From contig NZ_BDAY01000074.1 of NCBI RefSeq assembly GCF_001612685.1, positions 1 to 63,391 of the forward strand: DNA of 63,391 nt, in the 5' to 3' direction. Within the stretch, counting starts at the first letter, position 1. Each line of letters opens with the position of its first letter. Made by a program: the position numbers and the translations under genes. Below, piece by piece: positions 21,001 to 25,275 of the stretch. This DNA is from Nocardia altamirensis NBRC 108246. Its GTDB lineage: Bacteria; Actinomycetota; Actinomycetes; Mycobacteriales; Mycobacteriaceae. The notes beneath the pieces were generated by a model. That model saw only the letters and a list, made by a program, of their open reading frames with translations. It was not told where the DNA came from and did not search any database.

Positions 21001-23367
21001 GGTGACCTCCCAGTAGGTCACCGACACCGCGGCCTCGGTTGGGCCGTACAAGTTGTGCAGCTCGGCGCCGGTGCGGGTCCGGAAGGCGGCGACGGTCTGC
21101 GGCGGCAAGGCCTCACCGATCACGAAAACCGCACGCAGCGTGGCACACTGCTCGGTCGTCGCCTGCGCGGCGAACACGGTGAGCATCGACGGCACGAAGT
21201 CGGTGACGGTGACCGAGTTGCGCTGCATCACCTCCGCGACATACAGCGGGTCACGATGCCCGTCCTGACTGGCCAGCACCAGTTTGCCGCCAACGAGCAG
21301 CGGCAGGTAGTAGCCCCACACCGACAGGTCGAAGGTGGCCGCCGACTTCTGCAGGTAGACGTCGTCAGCGGTGAACCGGTACTCGTTCAGCATCCACAGT
21401 TGCTGGTTGACGACGGCGTGGTGGGTGACCGCCACACCCTTCGGCCGACCGGTGGAACCGGAGGTGAAGATGACGTAGGCGGTGTTCGACGGCCGCAGCG
21501 GCGCACGCCGATCCGCATCGGTCACCGGCGCATCGGAGTACGACGACAGATCAATGCCATCGAGGTCGTCGCGCCGCATCGCCTCCGGCAACTCCAGTTG
21601 GTACTCGGCCAGGCTGAGCACCAGCACCGGTGTGCCGGTTTCCAGCACGTACGCGTTGCGCTCGGCAGGATGGTCCGGGTCGATCGGCACGTAAGCGCCA
21701 CCGGCGCGCAAGATCGCCTGCATAGCGACGACGAGCTCGAGCGATCGCGGGATAGCCAGTCCGACAAGCGATTCCGGTCCGACGCCGGCGGCGATCAAGT
21801 GGCGGGCAAGACGATTGGCGCTGGCGCCGAGTTCGGCGTAGGTGAGGGTGTCGCCCTCGAAGTCGACGGCGATCCGGTTCGCGGCAGCGTCGACCTGGCC
21901 GTCGAGCAGTGCGGTCAGCGTGACGTCGGGCACCTCGTGCGCAGTGTCGTTCCACCGCACCAGAGTTCGGTCGAACTCGTCCCCGGTGGTGATCGGCAGC
22001 GCCCACGCGGGTTGCGCACCGTCGGCGGCCAGGAACCGGTCGAAGAATTCCAGGAAGCGCGCGTGGTGGCGGCGGGTCTCGTCGTCGGTGTAGTTGTCCG
22101 GGTTGGTCTGCAGATCGATGTGGGTACGCGCACCGCCCTGCGAGCGGTAGAAGTTGATCGCCAGATCGGCGACCGCGCCCGTCGCCAGCACATGCATGTG
22201 GCCGGTAGCCGGTCCGAGCACGACCTCGTCGTGGAACAGCATGATGTTGACCAGCGGTCCGAAGAATCCCGCGTCGATGTGGGCCGTTCCGGATTCGCCT
22301 GCCGCGACCCGGCGAATATCCTCGTGCCGGTACCGCTGATGGCGCAGCGCGCCGGACACCGCGACGGTGACCTGCTTCAGCAACTCGGCGACGCTCGTCT
22401 CGGGACGCACTGTCAGCCGCAGCGGCACGATGTTGGAGGCCACACCGCCTGCTCGGCGCATCCCCACCGTGGTGCGGGCCGTCACTGGCAGGCTGAGGGT
22501 CACATCCTCGTTGCCGGTCCACTGCGCCAGGTAGGCCGCGGTTGCCGCGATCAGCAGCGCCGCCGGCGTCGAATCATGCCTGGCACCTGCCGTTTCCAGC
22601 AGTTCGTCCTGGTCCGGCGACAGCGCCGCGTTGCATGTCTGCAGGAGCAGCCCGGCCGACACGGACCGGGTGGACAGGCTGTTGCCCGACCCTTCGAGTC
22701 CGGCGATCTGCGCCATCCAATATTGCTCGTCGGTCTGGAACCGCCGGCTCTCGCGGTAGTCGATTTCGGCCTGCACCAGTTCGGGCAGGCCCGCAGGCTG
22801 GAACGCTGGCGCCTCGGTACCGGTGATCGCTGCGGTGTACAGCTCGCTGATGCGTTTGACGAAGGTGCCCGCACTGAATCCGTCGAGGACGATGTGGTGC
22901 GCGCGCAGGTACCAGAACCAGCGGTCCGGTGCCAGCTGCAGGGTGGCGATCCTGATCAAACGGTCGGTCAACAGGTCGAGCGGGCGGCCGTACTCGGCCC
23001 GCATCCACGCCTGGGCCGCCGCCTCGGGGTCGGCCTCGTCGCGCAGATCGAGGTAGAACACGTCGTCACTGTCGGGGATGGTCTGGTCGATGTACTGCAT
23101 CGGCTCACCGTCCCGCTCGGTGATGGCCAGGAAGCCCGAGCCCAGCTCGTGCGACGCATCGATGCACGCCTGGCGCAGCGCCTTGCGATCCAGATCGCCG
23201 CGCAGTTCGACGTACTGGGCGATGTTGATCGGCGTCCGCGGGTCCAGGTGCTGGGCGTACCAGATGCCGAGCTGCGCCGGCGACAGCGGGAAGAGAGCTT
23301 CCGCCGAACGCGGCGCATCGACCGCGCTCTCCCGCTTGCCGTTACCCTCGAAATCCACCCGATCCAC
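1..23367 (-). CDS. NRPS-D: seven-module non-ribosomal peptide synthetase, 3' end cut by window edge
   Basis: An open minus-strand frame runs without a stop from about 23367 to the left edge (about 7,789 codons visible). Modules by approximate nucleotides: C1 23300-21960, A1 to 20340, T1; C2 20080-18760, A2, T2 near 17085; C3 16920-15530, A3, T3 near 13890; C4 13720-12400, A4, T4 near 10725; C5 10560-9170, A5, T5 near 7515; C6 7330-5900, A6, T6 near 4200 (GGDS form), E6 4040-2620; C7 2500-1080; A7 from 1020, cut. All C domains keep HHxxxDG. By-eye specificity codes: A5 DVWHFSLVD (Ser), A7 DFWNVGMVH (Thr); A1 DLWDFILVS, A2 and A4 DALMIGAIA, A3 DVWDFILVS and A6 DVWSLALVH are not assigned. C1 begins with an LFPLSPAQLGIWYAQ motif, as in DhbF/EntF-type domains that take an acyl or aryl starter. 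E6 has intact HHLVVDGVSW, EGHGRE and FNYLGQ, and C7 is of the D-accepting type. The GTG start at 23367 is chosen because a GTGAGGG site lies 5 nt upstream; GTG codons at 23379 and 23358 are alternatives. Three copies of the 48-bp element lie in module 6. Confidence 0.96.
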   Translation of the reverse strand, partial: MDRVDFEGNGKRESAVDAPRSAEALFPLSPAQLGIWYAQHLDPRTPINIAQYVELRGDLDRKALRQACIDASHELGSGFLAITERDGEPMQYIDQTIPDSDDVFYLDLRDEADPEAAAQAWMRAEYGRPLDLLTDRLIRIATLQLAPDRWFWYLRAHHIVLDGFSAGTFVKRISELYTAAITGTEAPAFQPAGLPELVQAEIDYRESRRFQTDEQYWMAQIAGLEGSGNSLSTRSVSAGLLLQTCNAALSPDQDELLETAGARHDSTPAALLIAATAAYLAQWTGNEDVTLSLPVTARTTVGMRRAGGVASNIVPLRLTVRPETSVAELLKQVTVAVSGALRHQRYRHEDIRRVAAGESGTAHIDAGFFGPLVNIMLFHDEVVLGPATGHMHVLATGAVADLAINFYRSQGGARTHIDLQTNPDNYTDDETRRHHARFLEFFDRFLAADGAQPAWALPITTGDEFDRTLVRWNDTAHEVPDVTLTALLDGQVDAAANRIAVDFEGDTLTYAELGASANRLARHLIAAGVGPESLVGLAIPRSLELVVAMQAILRAGGAYVPIDPDHPAERNAYVLETGTPVLVLSLAEYQLELPEAMRRDDLDGIDLSSYSDAPVTDADRRAPLRPSNTAYVIFTSGSTGRPKGVAVTHHAVVNQQLWMLNEYRFTADDVYLQKSAATFDLSVWGYYLPLLVGGKLVLASQDGHRDPLYVAEVMQRNSVTVTDFVPSMLTVFAAQATTEQCATLRAVFVIGEALPPQTVAAFRTRTGAELHNLYGPTEAAVSVTYWEVTDTDIDTASMPIGVPEWNVEVYVLDSRLRPVAIGAEGELYLGGRQLARSYYARPDLTSDRFVANPFRPGQRMYRTGDLVRWVERPSGAAPHPSAGSQPVGTEPVGVLEYVGRTDFQVKFRGQRIELGEIESVLLAHPAIGQAVVLVADTATGQQLVAYVVPAPGSVVDPVETTRYAGTQLSAYMVPASIMVLDTFPLNASGKLDRQALPQPVFTARTADYRPPRDNSEEIVAGVFAEVLSQDLVGIDDNFFELGGNSLVATQVMARVSAAFGVRLGVRVLFEAPTVAGIAARLATAAPAAATPLVARELPEQVPLSPAQQRMWFLNQFDPTTPAYNVPFAVRVRGEADIDAFGVALADVLERQESLRTIFPQSGGGGYQHVLPMSEIDLGIEVRRTDEAELPGQLLDFARNGFDVTREVPIRVRLWEITGGQELVVAVVLHHIAVDGFSFGPLARDMAQAYLVRAVGQEPSWTPLPVQYRDYTLWQRELLGSEQDPESTAAREIAYWRSALAELPDQLELPTDRPRPPVQSFQGGRVFGEIPADLHASLLGVCRAQGASVFMVLHSALAVLLARLSGTTDIAVGATVAGRGEAALDDLIGMFVNTLVLRTQVDGTESFAEFLSSTRESDLSSFAHAQVPFERLVEVLNPRRSQSRHPLFQVMLSVQDFDRVTVELDGLTVRAEELPVDVAQFDLQFAVSENPAVDSAAGGMSLTLTYATDLFDETTATQIMRRWLRVLETVAADAAIPVDDIGILDADDYADLITRVGLFAAPARTLPELLAEVASGAPLAPAVVFEGRSLSYGEVDSRSNRLARLLIERGVGAEDIVALTVPRSELSYLATWGVSKSGAAFLPIAADLPSDRIEYMLSDSGARVGVTVSAVRGQLPDSVDWLVLDELDLGSYSDAVVTDSDRVRPLSAEHPVYVIYTSGTTGQPKGVVLTHAGLANFRVEQNERYGLDSSTRALHFASPSFDASILEFLLAVGGGGALVVVPPGVYGGAELADLIRAERVTHAMLTPSVLASMDPAALAGLRVVIAGGEAVSADLLAKFSAGGRRFFNAYGPTEATIASNISRALRPGDRVTIGGPIRGMQALVLDSRLRPVPVGVAGELYVSGIQLARGYHARAGLTAERFVANPFAVDERMYRTGDVVRWAADGAVEYVGRSDFQVKVRGFRIELGEIDAALTADESVDFAVTVGHTGPAGGTVLVSYVVGVPGWSVDVAELTAALARRLPSYMVPSSVVVIDQVPLTATGKLDRRALPAPVFEVRQFRAPSTPIEEIVAQVFGEVLGVERVGADDDFFTLGGNSLIATQVASRLGTALDTRVPVRMVFDASTVVALATRIESHAGDGARPELVARARPERVPLSLAQQRMWFLNRFSAGSADAESAVNNIPVAIRLSGELDVAALQIAVIDVIDRHESLRTVFPDTTSGPVQVILDAAQIVPDLTPVPVTETTLLEHLIELASLAFDVTVEVPLHARLFEINESEYVLGMVVHHISADGWSMTPLARDIMVAYAARAHWEYPAWTELPVQYADYALWQREVLGSEDDPESLISSQIRYWTGQLAELPDELALPSDRRRPAVASYRGGSYPFVISAETQRGLVEIGRKHNASLFMVMHSALAILLARLSGADDIAIGTPAAGRGEAALDDLVGMFVNTLVLRTNVSGARTIAELLAGVRDTDLHAFAHADVPFERLVEVLNPARSQARHPLFQVMLAFQNLPDSTFELPGLTVRGLDYEPGLAKFDLQLTMQEVSDAAGAPAGMSAAFSYSEDLFDRSTIAGFARRFDRVLAAVAADADIAIGDIDLLEDDERTLVLRRWNATGYKLAPATLPALLDAQIPLSPNNVALDFEGAELTYAEFGARVNQLARFLIADGVGPESLVALGMRRSLELVIGMHAVLKAGGAYVPLDPDHPAERTAYILESAAPVCVLTTSGDALALPETVRRVAIDTVDVSDFSDAPVTDADRLSLLRPENTAYVIYTSGSTGRPKGVAVTHHAIVNQQLWMLDEYWLASDDVYLQKTATTFDVSLWGYFLPLMVGAKLVIAAPDGHRDPLYVAEMIERHGVTVTDFVPSMLTVFAAHVTAAQCASLRAVFVIGEALPPETAAGFRAISSAGLHNLYGPTEAAVSVSSWEVTAADTVTVPIGVPEWNVEMYVLDARLRPVPVGVHGELYLAGRQLAREYRGRPDLTSDRFVANPFGAEGERMYRTGDLVRWHASGVLEYIGRTDFQVKFRGQRIELGEIETVLLAHPAVSQAAVLVVDTATGQQLVAYVVAAPGLSVDSVELVRFGGERLPAYMVPAAMVVLAEFPLNTSGKLDRKALPAPVFEVRAFRAPTTPTEEVVAGVFADVLGVDRVGLDDDFFALGGNSLIATRVTARLGAALDVDVSVRALFDASTVETLAARLASHIGHGARARLVARPRAAGEQIPLSFAQRRMWILNRLDTDSAIYNLPVGIRLTGDLDVAALQAAIGDVIERHESLRTVFPDTDAEPAQVVLDATGVVPDLDVLQVTEATLMGQLITLAATGFDVATEAPVHARLFQLSPSEHVLALVVHHIAADGWSLAPLARDVMLAYTARTKGAAPGWAPLPVQYADYAVWQREVLGSEDDPESLIAQQIRYWANELADVPDELVLPVDRVRPPVASSRGGRLTAEISADIQQRLVVLSRQHNASVFMVLHGALAVLLAQLSGSDDVAIGTPVAGRGMQALDDLVGMFANTLVLRSRIAGDESFAEFLGRVRGTDLAAFGHADVPFERLVEVLNPARSQARHPLFQVVLAVQNMEMPTLELDGLAVRAEELDVALAKFDLQFTLLEAASGGWTLDLTYATDLFDESTVAGIAERWVRVLETVADDASVAVGAIDILSGDERAELIARSGPAAEPARTLPELLAEVASGDPLAPAVVFEGTSLSYGEVDSRSNRLARLLIERGVGAEDIVALTVPRSELSYLATWAISKSGAAFLPIAADLPSDRIEYMLADSGARVGVTVSAVRAELPDSVDWLVLDELDLDGYSDAAVTDSARLRALLPQHPAYVIYTSGTTGRPKGVVLTHAGLANFRAEQNERYGLDSATRALHFASPSFDASILEFLLAVGGGGALVVVPPGMYGGAELADLIRGERVTHVMLTPSVLASMDPAALAGLQVVIAGGEAVSADLIAKFAAVGDPASAGRRQFFNAYGPTESTIASNISDALSPGDRVTVGGPVRGMQALVLDARLQPVPVGVAGELYVSGIQLARGYLDRAGLTADRFVANPFADGVRMYRTGDVVRWTASGAVEYVGRSDFQVKVRGFRIELGEIDAALTTHPSVDFAVTVGHAGSTGVTMLVSYVVLVPGHSVDIAELSGDLGRRLPNYMVPSSIIVIDQVPLTPTGKLDRRALPAPVFEVRQFRAPSTPIEEIVAQVFSEVLGVERVGVDDDFFTLGGNSLIATQVASRLGSALDTSVPVRLLFEASTVAGLAARVESHVGDGARRELVAQERPARVPLSLAQQRMWFLNRFSAGSADAESAVNNIPVAIRLSGELDVAALQIAVRDVIDRHESLRTLYPELDGQPYQEIAPIGHGTRELTATVVSESELPQHLIELVLSAFDVTTEVPLRVELFELSPTEHVLALVAHHISADGFSMGPLTRDVMVAYTARVAGGEPGWQPLAVQYADYALWQRAVLGAEDDPESLISSQIRYWAGQLAELPEELALPSDRRRPAVASYRGGTYPFTISADTQRRLVEVGRAHNASLFMVVHSALAVLLGRLSGTDDVAIGTPVAGRGAAALDDLVGMFVNTLVLRTQVRGEHTIADLLAGVRDTDLQAFAHADVPFERLVEVLNPARSQARHPLFQVMLSFQNLQQTSLELPGLTARGVEYDAGLAKFDLQLMVQETMDAAGEPAGMSAAFSYSEDLFDRSTIADFARRFDRVLAVMAADADIAIGDIDLLEDDERTLVLRRWNATEYMIDPATLVSLFEAQVERTPDAVAVTFEGASLSYAEFAVQARRLARWLIAEGVGPESLVALGMRRSTELVVAMYAVVVSGGAYVPVDPDHPVERIAHVLDTAAPVCVLTTSGDGLVLPESVRRVEIDTLDVSAFSDAPVTDEDRLAPLHPDNTAYVIFTSGSTGRPKGVAVSHSAIVNRLVWMHAQYGLTAGDVVLQKTPATFDVSVWEFFWPLQVGARLVVANPDGHRDPAYLAQLIMDEGVTTAHFVPSMLAVFVADLRVGECVSLRNVFASGEALPAPTAQRLRELTGALLHNLYGPTEAAVDVTFHEVVDADTVVVPIGRPVFNTQVYVLDARLHPVAPGVPGELYLAGAQLARGYVRQPELTSDRFVANPFADGERMYRTGDLVRWLAPVGEDSGATGELEYLGRTDFQVKLRGLRIELGDIESALIAQESVAQAVVVVREDERTGAQLVAYLVAADAEIDTDALRVTLAALLPGYMVPSAFVTLAAFPLNASGKLDRKALPQPVFEVRGFRAPVTPTEEVVAGIFADVLGVEQVGLDDDFFGLGGNSLVATQVVARLGSALSTQIGVRVLFDASTVEALAARLESHAGQGARARLVARVRSADELVPLSFAQQRMWFLNQFDKSSSAYNLPLAIRLTGELDTAALELAMVDVVRRHESLRTRYPEHGGTPMQVVVPAEQLAVELGVYPISEGELLAAATDFVDAGFDVAERVPVRARLFQLQAEDARPSPDRHPSSNRSATQHVLVVVVHHIAADGFSMRPLARDVMTAYVARTQGAAPEWAPLPVQYADYALWQRETLGAEDDPESLLAKQVGYWQRQLAGSPEELTLPTDRPRPAIASYRGATVTTTLPVDLIAALEGVARAQGVSLFMVTHAALAVLLGRLAGTDDVAVGTPVAGRGEAALDELVGMFVNTLVLRTELSLAESFSALLARARHDDLEAFGHADVPFERLVELLAPERSQARNPLFQVMLAFQNLDRATLELPGLAVSELEVEISTSRFDLQFTLSEIPAEDPGAAFRSAGMAVTLTYATGLFDESTAEAMLRQWTRVLTAVAADVDIAVGDIPLLDAAETARELLGWNESWRELGPGATVVELFADQVARTPDAVAVVDPEAGPTLAYPSPDHHPSSSHSVTLTYRDFAAKVHRLAHRLVEAGVGPEVLVAVGIPRSLDLLVAIYAILEAGGGYVPLDLEQPAERIEYVLATADPACVLTTSAAGAALPPRESMLVLDTLDVSAYPATPLTDADRRAPLRPSHPAYAIFTSGSTGRPKGVLVPHSAVVNQIRWITGEYGIDAADIVLFKTPVTFDVSVWELFGPLTVGGRVVVAAPDGHRDPQYLTTVIAEEQVTMTSFVPSMLAVFAGAVEGAALSSLRAVLVAGEAFTSDTAAAFGRVSSAVLYNLYGPTEFTVHATHAPTAGVVGAVPIGKPVWNAQAYVLDARLHPVPIGVAGELYLAGDQLARGYLGRADLTADRFVAAPFGDEGARMYRTGDLVRRGLDGAITYLGRTDFQVKLRGMRIELGEIESALTAHESVKQAVVVVVAHAGTDQLVGYVVPAAEQVVDVATLRAYLAGRLQSHMVPSVLMVLDALPLNANGKLDRRALPEPVFTTETAYRAPRNPIEHLIAELFAEVLGAERVGVDDSFFALGGDSIVSIQLVSRAKARGVLFSARDVFEQRTVAGLAVVAETAAAHSDSVPVLEELSGGGVGVRPLTPVERFMVARPGSYRRFHQAVSLGLPAGIDRAGIAATVAAVIDRHDMLRARLSAPTAPLGGHADGGWRVETAAPGTVEVDALIDHLEFDAAASEAELVEIASAALDAALDRLDPEAGVVIRFVWLNPVTAADSEAGATDRAGYLIVVAHHLVVDGVSWRVLVPDFVAAWGQLTAGQHPQLEVPVTSMRTWAHALEQAALDRAGDLEFWRGVVDGPDPLLSARAFDPTIDVAATVETVRVEVSAEVTQSLLTTVPALFHGGVNDGLLTALAVAVASWRAQLGIREDSALAHPSPDHHPSTSRSATLIRLEGHGREEAVVPGADLSRTVGWFTAIFPVRFDLAGIDLGAALAGGTEMGRAIKAVKEQLLAVPDRGVGYGLLRYLNAETAGSLPDQMPGQISFNYLGQFAESAVPEALRGFGWLPAPELADLAGVSDADLPAMAPLDINAGVADGRLSARIAYPTTLLDAERVREFAALWVRALEAVARHADTVEAGGYTPSDFPLVRSTQADIDTWERRFPALTDAWSLSPLQAGLLFHAQLAASSVDVYTSQAVLTLTGRVSPVRLRSAAQALVDRYDNLRTAFVTDAHGNPVQLVLEGVEVAWVELDRRSTGEADDLVEADRLRRFDLTAPPLIRFTLIQVGEHEWSLVVSNHHIVLDGWSMPLLMRDLLVLYATNADPAGLAPVRSFRYFLDWVAQQDRAASLEAWTLALQGVSEPTLLARPQTGREITTLSDEYRFELDEAVTGGVTALAAELGVTVNTVLQAAWGLVLGRSTGQQDVVFGTTVSGRPAELNGVENMVGLFINTVPVRVAFDPAEPARALLTRLQGEQADLLDHHHIGLTEIQTATGVGGLFDTLMVFESYPVDAEGIRAQAADIDGMAVAGLEVADATHYPLTLIASLDSRLRIRASYLTDLFGADSGTAGGGADAVGEHSVARIADRLVRVLTALVAAPTAPVGDIDVLGATERSNVLQHWVSSGSEGGTGLFAEPNTTLSSLVDAAVVAHGDRVAVRFGDDGLTYAQLDQRANQLARKLIAKGAGPGQLVAVLLPRSLDLVVALLAVVKSGAGYVPIDPSYPADRITYVLSDAAPSSVIVDGSADTELLDGLTVVSMDGFGVETGDLVDAGEGSITDADRLAPLRAGNTAYVIYTSGSTGRPKGVVVSHRNVVRLFANTDREFGFGPDDVWTLFHSSAFDFSVWELWGALLYGGTSVVVDYFVSRSPEQFLELLHRERVTVLNQTPSAFYQLIEADRSAGVATPLALRYVVFGGEALDLRRLGDWMARHGDGSPGATGPRLVNMYGITETTVHVTHRVLDVETVAAATGSVIGRAIAGLSVY
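3101..3148 (+). repeat. 48-bp hairpin element, copy 1 (in E6 of NRPS-D)
   Basis: Stem GTCGC-GGA-GCGAC at 3101-3113, then the shared GGGGTGGTGG and GTCGGGCGAC blocks. Read by the gene it encodes AHPSPDHHPSTSRSAT, placed between the SWRAQLG segment and the EGHGRE motif of the epimerization domain. Orientation is given for the strand bearing the stem first. Confidence 0.9.
5741..5788 (+). repeat. 48-bp hairpin element, copy 2 (C-A linker of module 6, NRPS-D)
   Basis: Stem GTCAC-GGA-GTGAC at 5741-5753 followed by the shared blocks. The gene reads AYPSPDHHPSSSHSVT directly before the TYRDFAAKVHRLA (A1) motif of the A domain. Confidence 0.9.
6923..6970 (+). repeat. 48-bp hairpin element, copy 3 (C6 of NRPS-D)
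   Basis: Stem GTCGC-GGA-GCGAT (one G-T pair). The gene reads ARPSPDRHPSSNRSAT just before HVLVVVVHHIAADG, that is, immediately ahead of the catalytic HHxxxDG of the C domain. Confidence 0.9.
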
Positions 23368-23386
23368 CCTTACCCTCACATCTGCA

Positions 23387-23401
23387 GCGCTCAGTGAGCG
23401 C
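23387..23401. promoter_or_regulatory. Palindrome upstream of NRPS-D
   Basis: A perfect inverted repeat GCGCTCA-G-TGAGCGC lies 20-34 bp upstream of the proposed NRPS-D start. On the minus strand a TTGACT hexamer lies just before it, which could serve as a -35 element, but no convincing -10 is seen. It could be an operator for a repressor or activator of the NRPS gene; no known regulator site is matched. Confidence 0.4.
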
Positions 23402-23453
23402 AGTCAACGGTTGTTGCCAGTATTCGGACGCGCGGCGCACGTCGACATATGTG

Positions 23454-23700
23454 TCAACATAAGTTCAGCTCGCGGTTCAGCACGGTCGCCAGCGAGGCGG
23501 CCCCCTCCGCACCGACGTATTCGTCGATGTATGGCTTGGTGAACACTTCGGGAATCCCACAGCCGCAATCCGAAGGGGAACCTGCCTCGGCACGCCTGCG
23601 CGGCGAGACCGCCTGCGATGCGGCGTCGAGGCCCAGCTCGCCCCCACGATCAACACGTCGATCACCGCAACCCCGTGATGAGGACCACGGTCGCCTGCCT
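23454..23700 (-). pseudogene. Possible frameshifted gene remnant, unrecognised family
   Basis: On the minus strand the frame ending at a TGA (23454-23456) reads with strong third-position GC and a natural-looking tail, ...IPEVFTKPYIDEYVG then AEGAASLATVLNREL. Upstream, a different frame reads VAVIDVLIVG and the two would join through a one-base change in the run of Cs at 23641-23645, giving a VIDVLIVGGELGLDAA-type sequence that resembles the beginning of a nucleotide-binding protein. No start codon with a ribosome-binding site is evident. I do not recognise the family. It may be a decayed gene, or a short real gene with a sequencing error. Confidence 0.35.
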
Positions 23701-23961
23701 CGCGCGAGCGGACACGGCCCCCCTTTCGATCACAGCGTCCAGGTACAGATAGGTAGGATGTCTTAGCGGCCAGGGTGATTGCATCGCCGCACAGGGTGAG
23801 GCACGGATGCGCCCGCGCAGTCCGCGCTCCCGCGACCGGCGAAGCCATAAGCACTGGTCAGCGCCGTTGCCGCGAACGCGACAAGCCGGGCATCACCGAC
23901 GGCGACGCGACCGCCGCGGACAAATCACCCCGCCGGGGTGACGACGTCACACCAATCGCGG

Positions 23962-24051
23962 GGGTCAGCATACCAATAAACAGGGACCGAGTCGGTTTAC
24001 GACCAGTGGGCCGACCCCACGTTGACAAACCGACTCGGCTGACGCTGACCC
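23962..24051. repeat. Nested inverted repeats behind the Fic gene
   Basis: Three pairs of arms are nested: GGGTCAGC (23962-23969) with GCTGACCC (24044-24051); CCGAGTCGGTTT (23987-23998) with AAACCGACTCGG (24027-24038), perfect over 12 bp; and an inner GTGGG with CCCAC. The whole can fold as a large cruciform or stem-loop. It lies about 40 bp beyond the Fic stop codon, so a role in transcription termination is possible, although there is no T-tract. An attachment site or remnant of a mobile element is the alternative. Confidence 0.6.
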
Positions 24052-24089
24052 GGTCGGTGAATCCCCCGGTTCTCGGCCGCCGCTCCCGG

Positions 24090-25208
24090 TCAGGGCTGAA
24101 TGAGCTCGTAGGAGGTGCTTCGGCCGCCGGAGTTCGAACGTTGCAGGACACCGAGTTCAACGAGCTCGTTGATGTCGCGCAGCGCGGAGTCTTGCGAGGA
24201 CTTTGTGATGATCGCCCACTTCCGGGTGGTGAGATTGCCGTGGAATCCGTCGAGGAGGCGGTTGAGCATGGCGATCTGGCGGGCGTTCATGGGCGTCTGC
24301 ACCCAACGCCGCCAAAACCGGGCCTTCGCCAGGACGGCGTCGACTGTGCCGTCGGCGTGGGTGATCGCGCGCTGCAACGCGGCGAGAAACCACAGCAGCC
24401 AGTCGGTCACATCGAGCGTGCCCTTCTGGGTGCGCTCCAGAATCGTGTAGTAGGCATTGCGATCTCGTTGGATCTGCGCCGAAAGGCTGTAGAAGCGAAG
24501 CGAACTGTGGTCGGCGCGCGCCAACCACAGGTCGCCGAGCGCGCGTGCGATGCGTCCGTTGCCGTCGTCGAAGGGATGCACGGTCACGAACCACAGATGT
24601 GCCAGACCGGCTTTCACGATCGGCGGTTCGGTCGCGTCGCGATTGAACCAGTCCAGAAACCGCGCCATTTCGGTGTCGAGCCGGGTGGCGGGCGGGGCTT
24701 CGAAATGCACGCGCTGGCGACCGTAGCCTCCGGAGACCACCTCCATCGGACCGGTTTCATCGGTGCGCCATCCGCCGACGCGCACACGTGAGATGCCGGA
24801 ATGTCCCGTGGGAAAGAGTCCGGCATGCCAGCCGAAGAGCCGATCGGCGGTCATCGGCGTGTCGTGGTGGACGGTCGCGTCGAGCACCATTTGCACCACC
24901 CCGTCCACGTTCCGGTCGGCGGGAACGAGTGCACCGATGTCGACGCCTAGGTGGCGGGCAATCGAAGAACGAACCGACCCGACATCGAGCAGCTCACCCT
25001 CGATCTCACTGGTCTTGACCACGTCCGAGGTGAGCGCTGCGAGACCGGCCTGATCGCGGACCGCCTCGTCGGTGTCGGCGAGCCTGCCGAGCAGGTGTCC
25101 TTGACTCTGCGCGACCTCGACCAGTGGACCGGCCAGCCGTTCAGCGTCGTATCGCAGGTCTGGCCAGTCTCGGTCCTCCCAGATGTATGTCCGATTTCCG
25201 TCTGACAT
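24090..25208 (-). CDS. Fic-family protein (probable AMP-transferase) with DUF4172-type N-terminus and C-terminal winged helix
   Basis: 372 residues from the ATG at 25208. The N-terminus (YIWEDRDWPDLRYD...) matches the DUF4172 region that precedes many Fic domains. The Fic core motif HPFDDGNGRIAR is at about residues 211-222 and has the catalytic His and the phosphate-binding GNGR. An inhibitory-helix motif TSEIEG ([S/T]xxxE[G/N]) at about 66-71 indicates a class II, self-inhibited enzyme. The C-terminal 70 residues look like a winged helix-turn-helix. Family members transfer AMP or a related nucleotide group to protein hydroxyls. A GTG at 25232 would add eight residues but lies inside the palindrome just upstream, so the ATG is preferred. 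There is no obvious link to peptide synthesis; it may be a stress or toxin-type gene lodged between NRPS genes. Confidence 0.93.
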   Translation of the reverse strand: MSDGNRTYIWEDRDWPDLRYDAERLAGPLVEVAQSQGHLLGRLADTDEAVRDQAGLAALTSDVVKTSEIEGELLDVGSVRSSIARHLGVDIGALVPADRNVDGVVQMVLDATVHHDTPMTADRLFGWHAGLFPTGHSGISRVRVGGWRTDETGPMEVVSGGYGRQRVHFEAPPATRLDTEMARFLDWFNRDATEPPIVKAGLAHLWFVTVHPFDDGNGRIARALGDLWLARADHSSLRFYSLSAQIQRDRNAYYTILERTQKGTLDVTDWLLWFLAALQRAITHADGTVDAVLAKARFWRRWVQTPMNARQIAMLNRLLDGFHGNLTTRKWAIITKSSQDSALRDINELVELGVLQRSNSGGRSTSYELIQP

Positions 25209-25226
25209 GCGGTGATCATACGCCTT

Positions 25227-25251
25227 ATTCACCGCAGAATCTGCGGTGAAT
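25227..25251. promoter_or_regulatory. Perfect palindrome at the Fic start, probable operator
   Basis: ATTCACCGCAG (25227-25237), a 3-nt AAT centre, then CTGCGGTGAAT (25241-25251): a perfect 11-bp inverted repeat 19-43 bp upstream of the preferred ATG. Its position and the winged helix at the C-terminus of the Fic protein suggest autoregulation by the protein itself; this is an inference. Confidence 0.65.
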
Positions 25252-25275
25252 AGGAAGGCATTCGCCGCATCGGGG

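Larger units (their letters stand above)
23368..24089. other. 722-bp gap between the Fic gene and NRPS-D
   Basis: No intact gene is seen. The gap holds the palindrome upstream of NRPS-D (23387-23401), a coding-like remnant on the minus strand (about 23454-23700), and a nested inverted repeat (23962-24051) behind the Fic stop codon. The small reading frames on either strand between about 23700 and 23960 have no recognisable product and atypical composition. This is the largest non-coding stretch in the window, so the promoter of NRPS-D is expected here. Confidence 0.7.

Noticed and set aside
23477..23854. Minus-strand 125-codon frame as an intact gene
   Set aside because: Only its middle part looks protein-like, and the natural continuation is in another frame, so it is treated as part of a remnant.
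23775..24791. Plus-strand frame of 338 codons across the gap and the Fic gene
   Set aside because: It is mostly antisense to the Fic coding sequence and shows no domain.
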